DNA of 64,000 nucleotides from Micromonospora coriariae. Its GTDB lineage: Bacteria; Actinomycetota; Actinomycetes; Mycobacteriales; Micromonosporaceae. The stretch's first letter is position 1; each line of letters starts with the position of its first letter. The stretch lies in assembly GCF_900091455.1 (NCBI RefSeq), contig NZ_LT607412.1, positions 1,550,001 through 1,614,000 of the forward strand, given 5' to 3'. The position numbers and the translations under genes were made by a program. The notes under the pieces are model-generated. The model worked only from the letters and a program-made list of their open reading frames with translations. It made no database searches and was not told the origin of the DNA. Below are positions 35,158 through 43,303 of this stretch, one piece after another.

Positions 35158-35557
35158 GTGTTTCTCCCGTCTGAGGCCCCGGTGGCGGCTGCTCGGTTCA
35201 GGGGAACCGGCGCCGACACCAGGGCCGATCGTGATGACGGGTTCACGGTAGGTAGCGGCCTGACCAGGCAATATCTCCAAACCGACTACGTCGTGTAACG
35301 GACGGCGTAGATCCCACCAAGGAAATTCGCTACAGGTTGCAGCAACGTGTATCGAGCTTCCTTGTGAGGTCGGAGGAAAGATCAGAAACCGGGGACACCC
35401 CCCTTAGCGCCCTCCCTGGCACCTTCAGTTACTCCGAGGCCCTCGACGCCGGCTTTGAGTGGCAGCTGTACCGGTCGAGGGATCAAGGGCTCATCGCATC
35501 CTGACGACCTTCGAGATCGGGCGTACGGAGCTGCCGCTTGCGGCTCGGTGACGGCGG
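35158..35557. other. Intergenic region upstream of the repeat protein
   Basis: About 400 bp without a convincing coding frame. The part next to 35157 holds the ribosome site and presumably the promoter of the repeat protein. The rest shows no repeat or RNA structure that I could recognise. Confidence 0.4.
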
Positions 35558-36367
35558 CTAGATTGCGGGCAGCCCTTGCTGCGGTACGCAGGTCACCAGG
35601 CTTCTGAGATGAGCGAACTCGTGCGGCGCGAGGTTCGCGACGGCCGCGAACTCCTCCACGCTGCCGAACCCGCGGCGCACCTGCCGTTCAGCCACCACCC
35701 GCTGCGCACGCTCCGGGTCAAAGTGGGCAAGAGCGGCAAGCTGTTCGAACGTTGCAGCGTTGACATCCACGGCCCCCGGGGGCGCGGCCATTGGCGCCGA
35801 CGGCGGTTGCGGCGCTGGTAGCGGCGACGGTTGAGAGGGTACGGGCGCCGCCGTGATCCCGTTACCCGAGTAGGCGCCGGGCTGCGGCATCATCTCGGCG
35901 ATGGCCGGCGGTACGGATGTGGGCAGGGACGGTGATCCTGCCTGCACTGGTGGGTGCTGGCTGCCAGGCCAGGTGGGCGGCGCCGCCTGGGGCCGGGCGT
36001 ACCAGGGAACATGGCCGGCCCGCCAGCGCAGCCAGGACGGGTTGATGACGAAACCGTGCACGATGCTCGCCACCCACAGCGCCATGAGCACGACGACTGC
36101 CACAGTGCTCAGGGTGCTTGTCTTGTCCGCCTCACCGACAGTGGCGAAGGACGTCCACCCGATCACCAGGTAGACGATGCCCGCGATCCACCAGGCCGGA
36201 CGCCGGGCGCGCAGGCCGACGTAGAGGAATCCGGCACCGGCCAGGAAGCCGCACCCGGCGACGGGCAGCAGCAGCCAGAGGCTGTGCCGGATCCGCCAGC
36301 CGAGGCTCGCCGCCGGACTCGGTGGCGCTGGTGGAGGCTGCCAACCCCCGTTAGACACGCTCGACAT
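35558..36367 (-). CDS. Membrane protein with C-terminal helix-hairpin-helix domain
   Basis: A 269-residue protein. Residues about 20-110 contain four hydrophobic segments (SLWLLLPVAGCGFLAGAGFLYVGL, WWIAGIVYLVIGWTSFATV, LSTVAVVVLMALWVASIVHGFV). A Pro/Ala/Gln-rich linker of about 90 residues follows. The end (about 200-265) is a ComEA-like helix-hairpin-helix: VDVNAATFEQLAALAHFDPERAQRVVAERQ...FGSVEEF. In ComEA such domains bind DNA outside the membrane; here the topology, and so the side on which DNA would be met, is not certain. Confidence 0.8.
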   Translation of the reverse strand: MSSVSNGGWQPPPAPPSPAASLGWRIRHSLWLLLPVAGCGFLAGAGFLYVGLRARRPAWWIAGIVYLVIGWTSFATVGEADKTSTLSTVAVVVLMALWVASIVHGFVINPSWLRWRAGHVPWYARPQAAPPTWPGSQHPPVQAGSPSLPTSVPPAIAEMMPQPGAYSGNGITAAPVPSQPSPLPAPQPPSAPMAAPPGAVDVNAATFEQLAALAHFDPERAQRVVAERQVRRGFGSVEEFAAVANLAPHEFAHLRSLVTCVPQQGLPAI

Positions 36368-36948
36368 ACCGCTCCTCTTGCAGCCACTGCACGTTCACGT
36401 TGGTCCTCGTGTCCTGACGCTCCAAGCGATCCCTGAGCCGCCGTCACGGCGGCTTGGGCCAGCGGCAGGAGGATCAGCAGAACGTTGAACGTGCCCTCTC
36501 GATCATGCCGCCGTCCCAGGGCTTGATGATCTTCCACCAGTGCAGACGGCGGCGCATCATCGGGGCGGATACGACCAGGTGAACCGAACGGTGGCTCGCG
36601 ACAGCCAGCCGGCCCGATCTTGACGTTGCCGATGCTCCCATCGAGAGATCGGATCTTGCGGCCGGCCATCCGTCTCTGCAGCCTCGCCCGCCGCGACGTC
36701 AACTGAAGGAAACAACCCGAGCACTTCCGGCAGGTTGGGGCGCAGCTAAAGACCCCACGCCAGTGACCGTGCTGATCGCGCTGGTCTATCGGCCCTGCCG
36801 GTCGCCTCCGACGCCAAAAGGTTGAGCGGGCAAACATGCACTCGACCGAGCGACAGAACGGTTCACCGACCGTACGGTCAAGGGATCTTGAGCGGACTCG
36901 CTGAGCGACCTTAGCCTCCTCAGCTCCGCCCGAGAAGGGCCGATTTGT
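36368..36948. other. Gap with a hairpin and possible decayed coding sequence
   Basis: About 580 bp with no intact gene. A perfect hairpin, AGCCGCCGT-C-ACGGCGGCT (36436-36454), lies near its left end. The minus strand has a long open frame of mixed composition which may be a decayed gene or mobile-element remnant; I could not identify a family. Confidence 0.4.
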
Positions 36949-36967
36949 CGTAGCGAGACGCTACGGT
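36949..36967 (+). promoter_or_regulatory. Inverted repeat overlapping the -10 box of the HelD-like gene
   Basis: CGTAGCG-AGA-CGCTACG (36949-36965) has perfect 7-bp arms. Its right arm overlaps TACGGT (36962-36967), a probable -10 box lying exactly 7 nt before the ATG at 36975. A repressor bound here would block the promoter. Confidence 0.55.
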
Positions 36968-36974
36968 CTGCGCC

Positions 36975-37019
36975 ATGTCAGCGGGAGGTCCAAAATGTAT
37001 GCGGTCTCGGAAGAGCTGA
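36975..37019 (+). CDS. Possible leaderless 14-codon leader peptide
   Basis: ATG at 36975, 7 nt after TACGGT, opens a short frame MSAGGPKCMRSRKS-stop that ends inside the HelD-like gene (overlap 25 nt, other frame). The ribosome site of the helicase gene (GGGAGG) lies inside it. It could be a translated leader controlling the downstream gene, or fortuitous. Confidence 0.35.
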   Translation: MSAGGPKCMRSRKS

Positions 37020-39346
37020 GTCGCGAGCAGAAGTACTTCGACGCGGCTTGGGACCACCGGGAGCGCATGCGCACGACTCTGGGTCTCGCCGCAGGCGCTG
37101 CCGCCAACAGCGGCGCCGCCGCGAGGATCAGGCAGGACACCCAAGCGCGACTGGACCGCATAGGCGGATCAGACGAGCCTGTCGCCTTCGGCCGGATGGA
37201 TTACGAGGACGGCGAGGTCTTCTACATCGGCCATCACGCGATCTTTGACGACCATGCTGAGCTGCTCGTCATGAACTGGCAGGCACCCGCCGCCGCCCGC
37301 TACTACGAGGCAAGTCATGCCGAACCTCTTGGCCTCCGGCTCAGGCGCAATTTCGAGTGCTCGAGCAACACGATCACGTCGTTCAACGACACGGTGTTCG
37401 CCCAATTGGCCGCCGACGTCGCGGAGCTGGAGGCGCACGAGGATGTCGTCGACGACGCGCTGCTCGCAGACCTCAACAGCAACCGCACCGGCACGATGCA
37501 GGACATCGTCCGGACGATCCAGGCGGCGCAGTTCGATCTCATCCGTGCCCCGATGGACCAGCTGTTGGTCGTTCAGGGCGGGCCGGGCACCGGCAAGACA
37601 GCAGTTGCGCTGCACAGGGTCTCGTGGCTGCTGTTCAACAGTCAGGGCCGACTCTCGGCCCAGGATGTCCTCATCATCGGCCCGAACCCCACGTTCACGC
37701 GCTACACCCGCACCGTGCTGCCCAGCCTGGGTGACACGAACATCGAACAACGTGACATCAACCAGCTGCATCCACCGGTGAAACGTGGTCGCCAAGAGGA
37801 TGCCGAAGTCGTGAGGCTGAAGGGCGACGGCAGGATGGCTGGGCTTCTGCAGCGGGCGCTCTATGCTCGGGTCGGCCCGCCCGAGGGACAGCACTGGGTT
37901 GAGGCGCAGATCGAGGGCCGCCCCGTGCCGATGGCCGCCGAGGAGCTCAAGCCCCTGATAGCGCGGTGCCGTGCCAGTGCCGGCACATACTCCGAGCGCC
38001 GGCACCTGTTCCGGGATCTGCTGACCGATCTCGTCTCCCCCCGGGTCCGCGTGAGTCAGCAACGACTACGGACGGCACTCGACCCCGTGATGGACAGGCT
38101 CTGGCCGTCGTTCACCGCCGCGTCGTTCCTGCGTGAGCTCTACGGCTCGCGGGACCGGCTGATGGGAGCGGCGGGCGACGAGTTCACGGCCCGGGAAGTT
38201 TCACTGTTGCACCGGCGGCCCGCCGATCGGCTCACCGAGGAGACGTGGAGCGACGCCGACCTTGCGGTGCTCGACGAGGCCGAGCACCTCATCAACAGCG
38301 TGGAGACCCGCTTTACGCACGTCGTCGTCGACGAGGCGCAGGACCTCTCCCCCATGCAACTGCGAACCATCGCCCGCCGCTCCGCCAACGGATCCATGAC
38401 CATCGTCGGGGACATCGCCCAGTCGACCGGCCACTGGGCGCGCGACGACTGGGACGAGGTTCTCGATCACCTGCCTGCCAATCTGCCCCAGGTCCGGGAA
38501 GAACTGCGTTACGGCTACCGGGTACCCCGACAGGTCTTCGAGCTTGCCGCCCAACTCCTGCCTCTCGCCGCTCCCACGGTGCAGGCGCCGCAAATCGTCC
38601 GGGACGGTCCGGCCGAGCCTCTCGTCCACCGGGTCGACGGGGACGAGCGTGCGGCTGAGTCCGTCCGCGTCGCGATGGGGCACGCGGCCCACGGCCGCTC
38701 CGTGGCCATCATCTGCCCCGCTTCCTGCCGCCCGGACACCGAACGAGAGCTGAAGGCCAAAGACGTGGCCTGGCGTGCCGCGTCCGCCGGTGAGCTCGGC
38801 CCAGGAATCAACCTGGTCGGTCCTCAGGAAGCCAAAGGCCTCGAGTTCGACGCGGTCGTCGTCATGGAACCGGAAGACATCGTCGCCGAGGACGACCGCG
38901 GCCACCGCTTGCTGTACGTCGCACTGACGAGAACCACGCGGTACCTCGACATCGTCTGCGTCGGAGACCCGCTCGCCATGGGCGACGACGACTGCGGGTC
39001 GGACGACACCGATGAGCCCTCTGCGGCGACCGGCGACGCCACCCACGCAGAGGAAGACTCGGATTTCAGACCGGACCCGTGGGGACCAGTCCTCCGTGAG
39101 GTGCTCGCTCCGAACCTCGCTGCAGCCAATGGGTCAGATACGGCCGACGGCAAGGACGGCCTGCGTGTCCGTCCTGCCACGGTGGTGGAGCCTTCCGACG
39201 CCCCGCCACGACGAGGACACGTCTCCCAGCGGTTCGTCGACCTGGCGGCGGAGGAGGTGGTCGCGCTACTCCGCGGAACTGTCGCGCCGAATCTGTGGGA
39301 GTCCGTACTAGCCAGAGCGGGCGAGATCCTCGACGCCGAGGGCTGA
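36995..39346 (+). CDS. HelD/HelR-like RNA polymerase-associated SF1 helicase
   Basis: A 783-residue UvrD-superfamily ATPase of the HelD group. A charged N-terminal helix pair (residues 3-60 and about 120-180) precedes the motor. Between them is FYIGHHAIFDDHAELLVMNWQAPAAARYYEAS, the family-specific 1A-like insert. Walker A GGPGTGKT is at 195-202, then VVVDEAQDLSPMQL, GDIAQSTGHW, and motifs V/VI AKGLEFDAVVVMEPE and LLYVALTRTTRYLDIV. The Asp/Glu/Ser-rich stretch near 670-700 is probably a loop. HelD proteins remove RNA polymerase from stalled complexes, and HelR members confer rifampicin tolerance; which applies here is unknown. GGGAGG precedes the ATG. Confidence 0.88.
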   Translation: MYAVSEELSREQKYFDAAWDHRERMRTTLGLAAGAAANSGAAARIRQDTQARLDRIGGSDEPVAFGRMDYEDGEVFYIGHHAIFDDHAELLVMNWQAPAAARYYEASHAEPLGLRLRRNFECSSNTITSFNDTVFAQLAADVAELEAHEDVVDDALLADLNSNRTGTMQDIVRTIQAAQFDLIRAPMDQLLVVQGGPGTGKTAVALHRVSWLLFNSQGRLSAQDVLIIGPNPTFTRYTRTVLPSLGDTNIEQRDINQLHPPVKRGRQEDAEVVRLKGDGRMAGLLQRALYARVGPPEGQHWVEAQIEGRPVPMAAEELKPLIARCRASAGTYSERRHLFRDLLTDLVSPRVRVSQQRLRTALDPVMDRLWPSFTAASFLRELYGSRDRLMGAAGDEFTAREVSLLHRRPADRLTEETWSDADLAVLDEAEHLINSVETRFTHVVVDEAQDLSPMQLRTIARRSANGSMTIVGDIAQSTGHWARDDWDEVLDHLPANLPQVREELRYGYRVPRQVFELAAQLLPLAAPTVQAPQIVRDGPAEPLVHRVDGDERAAESVRVAMGHAAHGRSVAIICPASCRPDTERELKAKDVAWRAASAGELGPGINLVGPQEAKGLEFDAVVVMEPEDIVAEDDRGHRLLYVALTRTTRYLDIVCVGDPLAMGDDDCGSDDTDEPSAATGDATHAEEDSDFRPDPWGPVLREVLAPNLAAANGSDTADGKDGLRVRPATVVEPSDAPPRRGHVSQRFVDLAAEEVVALLRGTVAPNLWESVLARAGEILDAEG

Positions 39347-39457
39347 TCCACGGGCTTGCGAAGACTCGACCGGTGCGGTCGTATCAGGCGATGGTGATCG
39401 ACCGGCCGATTCAGGATCAGCCTGGGCTGGGGGCAGCGTCCGCTGACCCGGGTCCGA

Positions 39458-39463
39458 TACGGT
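39458..39463 (+). promoter_or_regulatory. -10 box TACGGT, leaderless start of the DUF4268 gene
   Basis: TACGGT plus 7 nt plus ATG (39471). Box and spacer (TACGGTCTGC) match those before the leader ATG of the HelD-like gene at 36962. Confidence 0.55.
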
Positions 39464-39470
39464 CTGCCGC

Positions 39471-40439
39471 ATGACGACAGTGGACACGACAAACGGTCTA
39501 CCCGCGCTGGGCAGGCTCGACAGCGTCGAGGTCCGTGACGTCTGGAAGCACGAGGCGCACACCTTCACGCCGTGGCTGCTCGCCAACGCCGAGGTTCTCG
39601 GTGATGTGCTGGGGATGGAGCTGGCACTTTCGGCCGCCGAGCACCCGGTGGGCGGCTTTTCGCTGGACCTCATCGGCATCGACGAGGCGACCAACGAGAC
39701 GGTGATCATCGAGAACCAGCTGGAGAGAACGGACCACAACCATCTGGGCCAACTGCTCACCTACGCGGGCGGGACCGACCCCGTGAACGTGGTGTGGATC
39801 GCGACCAGCTTCCGGGAGGAGCATCGCGCGGCCCTGGACTGGTTGAACACCAGGACCGACGAGAACACCCGGTTTTTCGGCATCGAGATCAGTGCCGTAC
39901 GGATCGGCCAGTCTGTTCCCGCACCGCTCATGCGCCTGGTCGTGCAGCCGAACGACTGGGGCAAGAGGGTAAGGGCGAGCACCCACGACGCCGCGACGAG
40001 CGGCCGCAACCAGGCCTACCAGTCGTTCTGGACGATGTTTCTGGCGGCTATCCAGCAGCGTCAGCTCCAGTGGACGACCTCTAGCAAGGGGTACCCGCAG
40101 AATTGGTACTCGTTGCCGAGCGGTATGAGCGGGGTGTCCTACGCCTGCACGTTCGGTCGCGCCGGGTTGTCGAGCGAGATCTTCTTCCAGCACCCCGATC
40201 CGGCAGTCAATGACGCTCGCTTCGCGGCGGCACAGTCGAAGCTCGAACCGGTCTACCCGGCGACCCTGTCCTTCGAGCCACTGACCGGCAGGAAGGGGTG
40301 CCGCATCGCCGAATACCGAGAAGGCGACATCGGGAACACCGACGGGTGGGGTGACTACGTCGAGTGGTTCATCGCTGCTCAGCTCCGTCTCCGCCAGGCG
40401 GTGGCCGCCGCTGGCGGCCTGCCCTCCCTCATCTCCTAG
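39471..40439 (+). CDS. PD-(D/E)XK-like nuclease with DUF4268
   Basis: A 322-residue protein. The N-terminal half has VWKHEAHTFTPWLLANAEVLGDVLGMEL, GGFSLDLIGID (Asp66) and VIIENQLERTDHNHLGQLLTYA (Glu81, Gln83): a PD-(D/E)XK core with Gln in place of the usual Lys. The C-terminal half (about 180-315, SFWTMFLAAI, GLSSEIFFQ) is DUF4268. Such proteins are usually annotated as putative restriction endonucleases or DUF4268 proteins. It is followed 18 nt later by another nuclease gene on the same strand, so the two are probably co-transcribed. The start is leaderless. Confidence 0.85.
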   Translation: MTTVDTTNGLPALGRLDSVEVRDVWKHEAHTFTPWLLANAEVLGDVLGMELALSAAEHPVGGFSLDLIGIDEATNETVIIENQLERTDHNHLGQLLTYAGGTDPVNVVWIATSFREEHRAALDWLNTRTDENTRFFGIEISAVRIGQSVPAPLMRLVVQPNDWGKRVRASTHDAATSGRNQAYQSFWTMFLAAIQQRQLQWTTSSKGYPQNWYSLPSGMSGVSYACTFGRAGLSSEIFFQHPDPAVNDARFAAAQSKLEPVYPATLSFEPLTGRKGCRIAEYREGDIGNTDGWGDYVEWFIAAQLRLRQAVAAAGGLPSLIS

Positions 40440-40457
40440 CTACATCAAGGAGGACGC

Positions 40458-41507
40458 ATGCCGTTGTACGAGATCCATGGGGACCGGCTACGCCGGCATG
40501 ACGTCGCGCGGTTCGCGGCTCTCGGCATCTACGAGCGCAACGATCTGCAGCGGCTTCTCCGTGACGACATCGCTGTGCTAAGTCCGGATCTGCTCGTCAT
40601 CGCCGAGGAGTTCGGGAACTGGGAGGACTCCCGGCGTCGCATCGACCTGCTCGCTGTGGACAAAGCCGGGCACCTGGTGGTCATCGAGCTGAAGCGCACC
40701 GATGATGGCGGCCACATGGAGCTGCAAGCTCTGCGGTACGCCGCGATGGTGTCCGCGATGAGCTTCGACGAGGTTGTCGCCGCCTTTGAGGTGCACCTGT
40801 CGAAGGTGCGACCGGATCCGGATGTCGACGCGCGGACCGCGCTCATCAGCTGGCTGGACCTGAGCGACAGCGACGACGCGCCGATCATCTCCTCCGACGT
40901 GCGGATCCTGCTCGTCTCGGCGGACTTCGGCCGGGAACTCACTACCGCGGTGCTGTGGCTGAATCGCTTCGAGGGCATGGACGTGCGTTGTGTCCGGCTG
41001 ATTCCGTACGAGATCGACGGGCGGGTCCTGCTGGACATCCAGCAGGTCATCCCGCTCCCCGAGGCTGCCGACTATCAGATCCGGGTGGGCCGGAAGGTCA
41101 CAGAACAGGAACGGCGCAGCACCGACGGCCGGGACTGGACGCGGTACCACATCATTGTCGACGGTCAGGTACTGCCGGACGAGAACAAGCGCCGTACGGT
41201 GCGGCTGATGATCGAGAAGCTGGTAGATCGCGGAGTGACTGCCGCGGCCATCGGGAAGGTCCTCACTCCAGGGCGCTTCCGGCCCCTCGAGGGAGAGCAC
41301 CACAGTGACGAGGAGGTCCAGGCCGCGCTAGCTGAGCAGTACCCTGGGGTGGAGGTCAGCCGCTGGTTCACCGGTCAGGCGATGGTCGAGGACGGCGTTA
41401 CCTGGGTGGTGCGCAAGATGTGGGGCCGCAACACCGAGCCAACCCTCTCTGTCCTGCGGGACGCATTCCCCGCGGCCGGAGTCAGATTCCAGCGAGCGAG
41501 CCCTTGA
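40458..41507 (+). CDS. PD-(D/E)XK nuclease-like protein
   Basis: A 349-residue protein with a clear restriction-type nuclease core: EEFGNWEDSRRRIDLLAVDKAGHLVVIELKRTDDGGHMELQALRYAAM gives Asp63, Glu77 and Lys79, and QxxxY at 90-94. This resembles the NucS/endonuclease-like group. The C-terminal 140 residues (YQIRVGRKVTEQERR, TVRLMIEKLVDRGVTAAAIGKVL) are not recognised and may bind DNA. AAGGAGG lies before the ATG. It is in one operon with the DUF4268 gene and likely acts on DNA. Confidence 0.85.
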   Translation: MPLYEIHGDRLRRHDVARFAALGIYERNDLQRLLRDDIAVLSPDLLVIAEEFGNWEDSRRRIDLLAVDKAGHLVVIELKRTDDGGHMELQALRYAAMVSAMSFDEVVAAFEVHLSKVRPDPDVDARTALISWLDLSDSDDAPIISSDVRILLVSADFGRELTTAVLWLNRFEGMDVRCVRLIPYEIDGRVLLDIQQVIPLPEAADYQIRVGRKVTEQERRSTDGRDWTRYHIIVDGQVLPDENKRRTVRLMIEKLVDRGVTAAAIGKVLTPGRFRPLEGEHHSDEEVQAALAEQYPGVEVSRWFTGQAMVEDGVTWVVRKMWGRNTEPTLSVLRDAFPAAGVRFQRASP

Positions 41508-41561
41508 TCCGGCTCCGGACAAGGGTGCGGGTATGAGCAACGGACCCGCGCACCAGAGCTG

Positions 41562-41660
41562 AGGTACGTATCAAGATCGCCACACTGATCACCGAGTTCT
41601 ACAACTGGCGCCTACGCCACTCGGTCTGCCACGGACTCTCACCGGAACAACGCCGAACTA
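41562..41660 (+). pseudogene. Possible transposase C-terminal remnant
   Basis: The frame IKIATLITEFYNWRLRHSVCHGLSPEQ resembles the FYNxxRxHSxLxxLSPxE end of integrase-core (IS3-like) transposases. It has no start and runs into a stop soon after. This is short and the similarity is only by eye. Confidence 0.35.
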
Positions 41661-41766
41661 GTTGCGGCGCGGGTGCCACCGGCGTAAGCACAAAGAGCAT
41701 TGCATGAAGGTGCTCATGGAACACTCCCTGACCGTCCTGATAGTCGCGGCACGCCAACTGAGCGAC

Positions 41767-41772
41767 TAGGCT
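41767..41772 (+). promoter_or_regulatory. -10 box TAGGCT, leaderless start of the nuclease-ATL fusion
   Basis: TAGGCT is followed by 7 nt and the ATG at 41780. No Shine-Dalgarno sequence is present. Confidence 0.5.
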
Positions 41773-41779
41773 ACCCGTC

Positions 41780-43165
41780 ATGGCCAGCCTGCCCAAGATC
41801 AGCCCGTTGAAGTGGACGAGCATCCGGGACGTGCTACCGCACGAGGCGCTCGACTTCACGCCGTGGCTCGCCTCTAATCTGGATCTTTTAGCCAACGTGC
41901 TGGGTCTTGAAGAGCTTGAACTGGTCGGGACCGAGTCCTCGGTTGACGCGTTTCGCTTAGACATCAGGGCTACGGGGACGGACGGCTCGGGGGAAGCCAT
42001 CGGCGTCGTGATTGAGAACCAGTACGACAAAACTGACCACGATCATCTCGGCAAGCTCGTGACCTATGCCGCCCGAGCGGACACGGAGGCCGAACGTGTG
42101 CTCGCTGTCTGGATCGTCGAGCATCCGGTGCCGGCGCACCTCGCAGCAATTGAATTCCTAAACCGGATCAGCGCCGCCCACGTCGGCTGGGTACTAATCT
42201 CGCCCCGATTCGTTCCGTCTCCAGACGGATATTTCGTCCACTTCGAGAAGCACGCTGAGCCCAACGCGTTCCTCCAGTCGGCGAAGGAGAGCGCAGCGCT
42301 GGCTTCCCCGGAGCGGGCGGCCTTCATGGCCGAACTCTTCGCCCTCGTTGACCAACCCCTTCGCAAGCAAGGGTTCCACCACGTCTGGTCGCACCCCGCC
42401 GGCCACATGATTAGGGCGTACCTGCCCAAGACATGGCCGGCAGCCAGTTGGGCGGAGATTCGAGTGCTGGCGGCACGTAACCGACTCCGGGTGGTGTTGT
42501 TCATTCGGGCGGGCCAGCTGCCGGTCGACTACAACATTAAGGTATTGGAGGGCATCCGCCAGCGACACGCTGCCGCGATTCAACAAGCAGTCGGTTCGAA
42601 CCCACCGATCGAGTGGCATGCCCGCAGCGACAGTGATCGCTGCGACTACAGCCGGATAACTTCAGAGGGTCACGGCTATTTGAGTGGCAAGCCGGAGGAA
42701 GCCGCGGAGCTCGTGACGCGCTTTGCGATGGCGGTGCTTGATGCACTCGGACAGGACGACGAGACGGACTTCCCCGACCCCGACCAGATCGAAAGCGCCA
42801 CCGGCCGAGCGGACACCGCGACCATCAGCGCCATCGCCGCATGCATCAAGCCGGGTGAGTGGGCGACTTACGGGGACCTGTCCAAAGTTGCCACAGGAAC
42901 GAGCAGCGCCGCGATCGCAGTAGGCACGATCGCGGCTAGGACGCCGGCATTCCCCAATCCCCACCGAATCCTCGCAGGCAAGGGCAAGATACCCAATAGC
43001 TGGGCCTCTTCGGACGGTGGTGGCCCAGATGCGTGTCGAGAGCGGCTAGGTGCGGAAGGGATTTCATTTCTCCCAGATGGCCGGGCCGCTCCTCAGCAGC
43101 GAGCGAGCGTTGATGCGCTGCGGACCCGATGGCGCGAACAGGCCACAGCCAGCGATCTAGGTTGA
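41780..43165 (+). CDS. PD-(D/E)XK/DUF4268 protein fused to an alkyltransferase-like domain
   Basis: A 461-residue three-part protein. Residues 1-150 are a nuclease-like core related to 39471-40439 (VDAFRLDIRA, Asp61; VIENQYDKTDHDHLGKLVTYAA, Glu79, Gln81). Residues about 180-320 are DUF4268-like. Residues 348-432 match the MGMT/ATL DNA-binding domain: IKPGEWATYGDLSKV, TSSAAIAVGTIAART, NPHRILAGKGKIP. Tyr364 of the nucleotide-flipping pocket is kept, but the Arg-finger position is Ile379 and the acceptor Cys of PCHR is Pro394, so it cannot be an alkyltransferase. It may recognise damaged or modified bases and direct the nuclease. Two TTA codons (41888, 41957) are unusual in such GC-rich DNA. Confidence 0.8.
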   Translation: MASLPKISPLKWTSIRDVLPHEALDFTPWLASNLDLLANVLGLEELELVGTESSVDAFRLDIRATGTDGSGEAIGVVIENQYDKTDHDHLGKLVTYAARADTEAERVLAVWIVEHPVPAHLAAIEFLNRISAAHVGWVLISPRFVPSPDGYFVHFEKHAEPNAFLQSAKESAALASPERAAFMAELFALVDQPLRKQGFHHVWSHPAGHMIRAYLPKTWPAASWAEIRVLAARNRLRVVLFIRAGQLPVDYNIKVLEGIRQRHAAAIQQAVGSNPPIEWHARSDSDRCDYSRITSEGHGYLSGKPEEAAELVTRFAMAVLDALGQDDETDFPDPDQIESATGRADTATISAIAACIKPGEWATYGDLSKVATGTSSAAIAVGTIAARTPAFPNPHRILAGKGKIPNSWASSDGGGPDACRERLGAEGISFLPDGRAAPQQRASVDALRTRWREQATASDLG

Positions 43166-43303
43166 TGCCCAGCTCAGCGCTCCGCGTGCAGGTCACCCTG
43201 TGATCGGCATCCTCGTGACCTATGCTCGATGACCCCCCGCACCGACGTCCCCCGCCAGCAGCCTCGTTCTACGCCCATAATCTATTGCAACGGCTCGCCA
43301 CCA

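Noticed and set aside
36949..36994. Rifampicin-associated element (RAE) before the HelD-like gene
   Set aside because: The inverted repeat present does not look like the published RAE as I recall it; only a generic operator is claimed.
41780..43165. Active O6-methylguanine-DNA methyltransferase
   Set aside because: The acceptor cysteine of PCHR is replaced by proline and the Arg finger by isoleucine.
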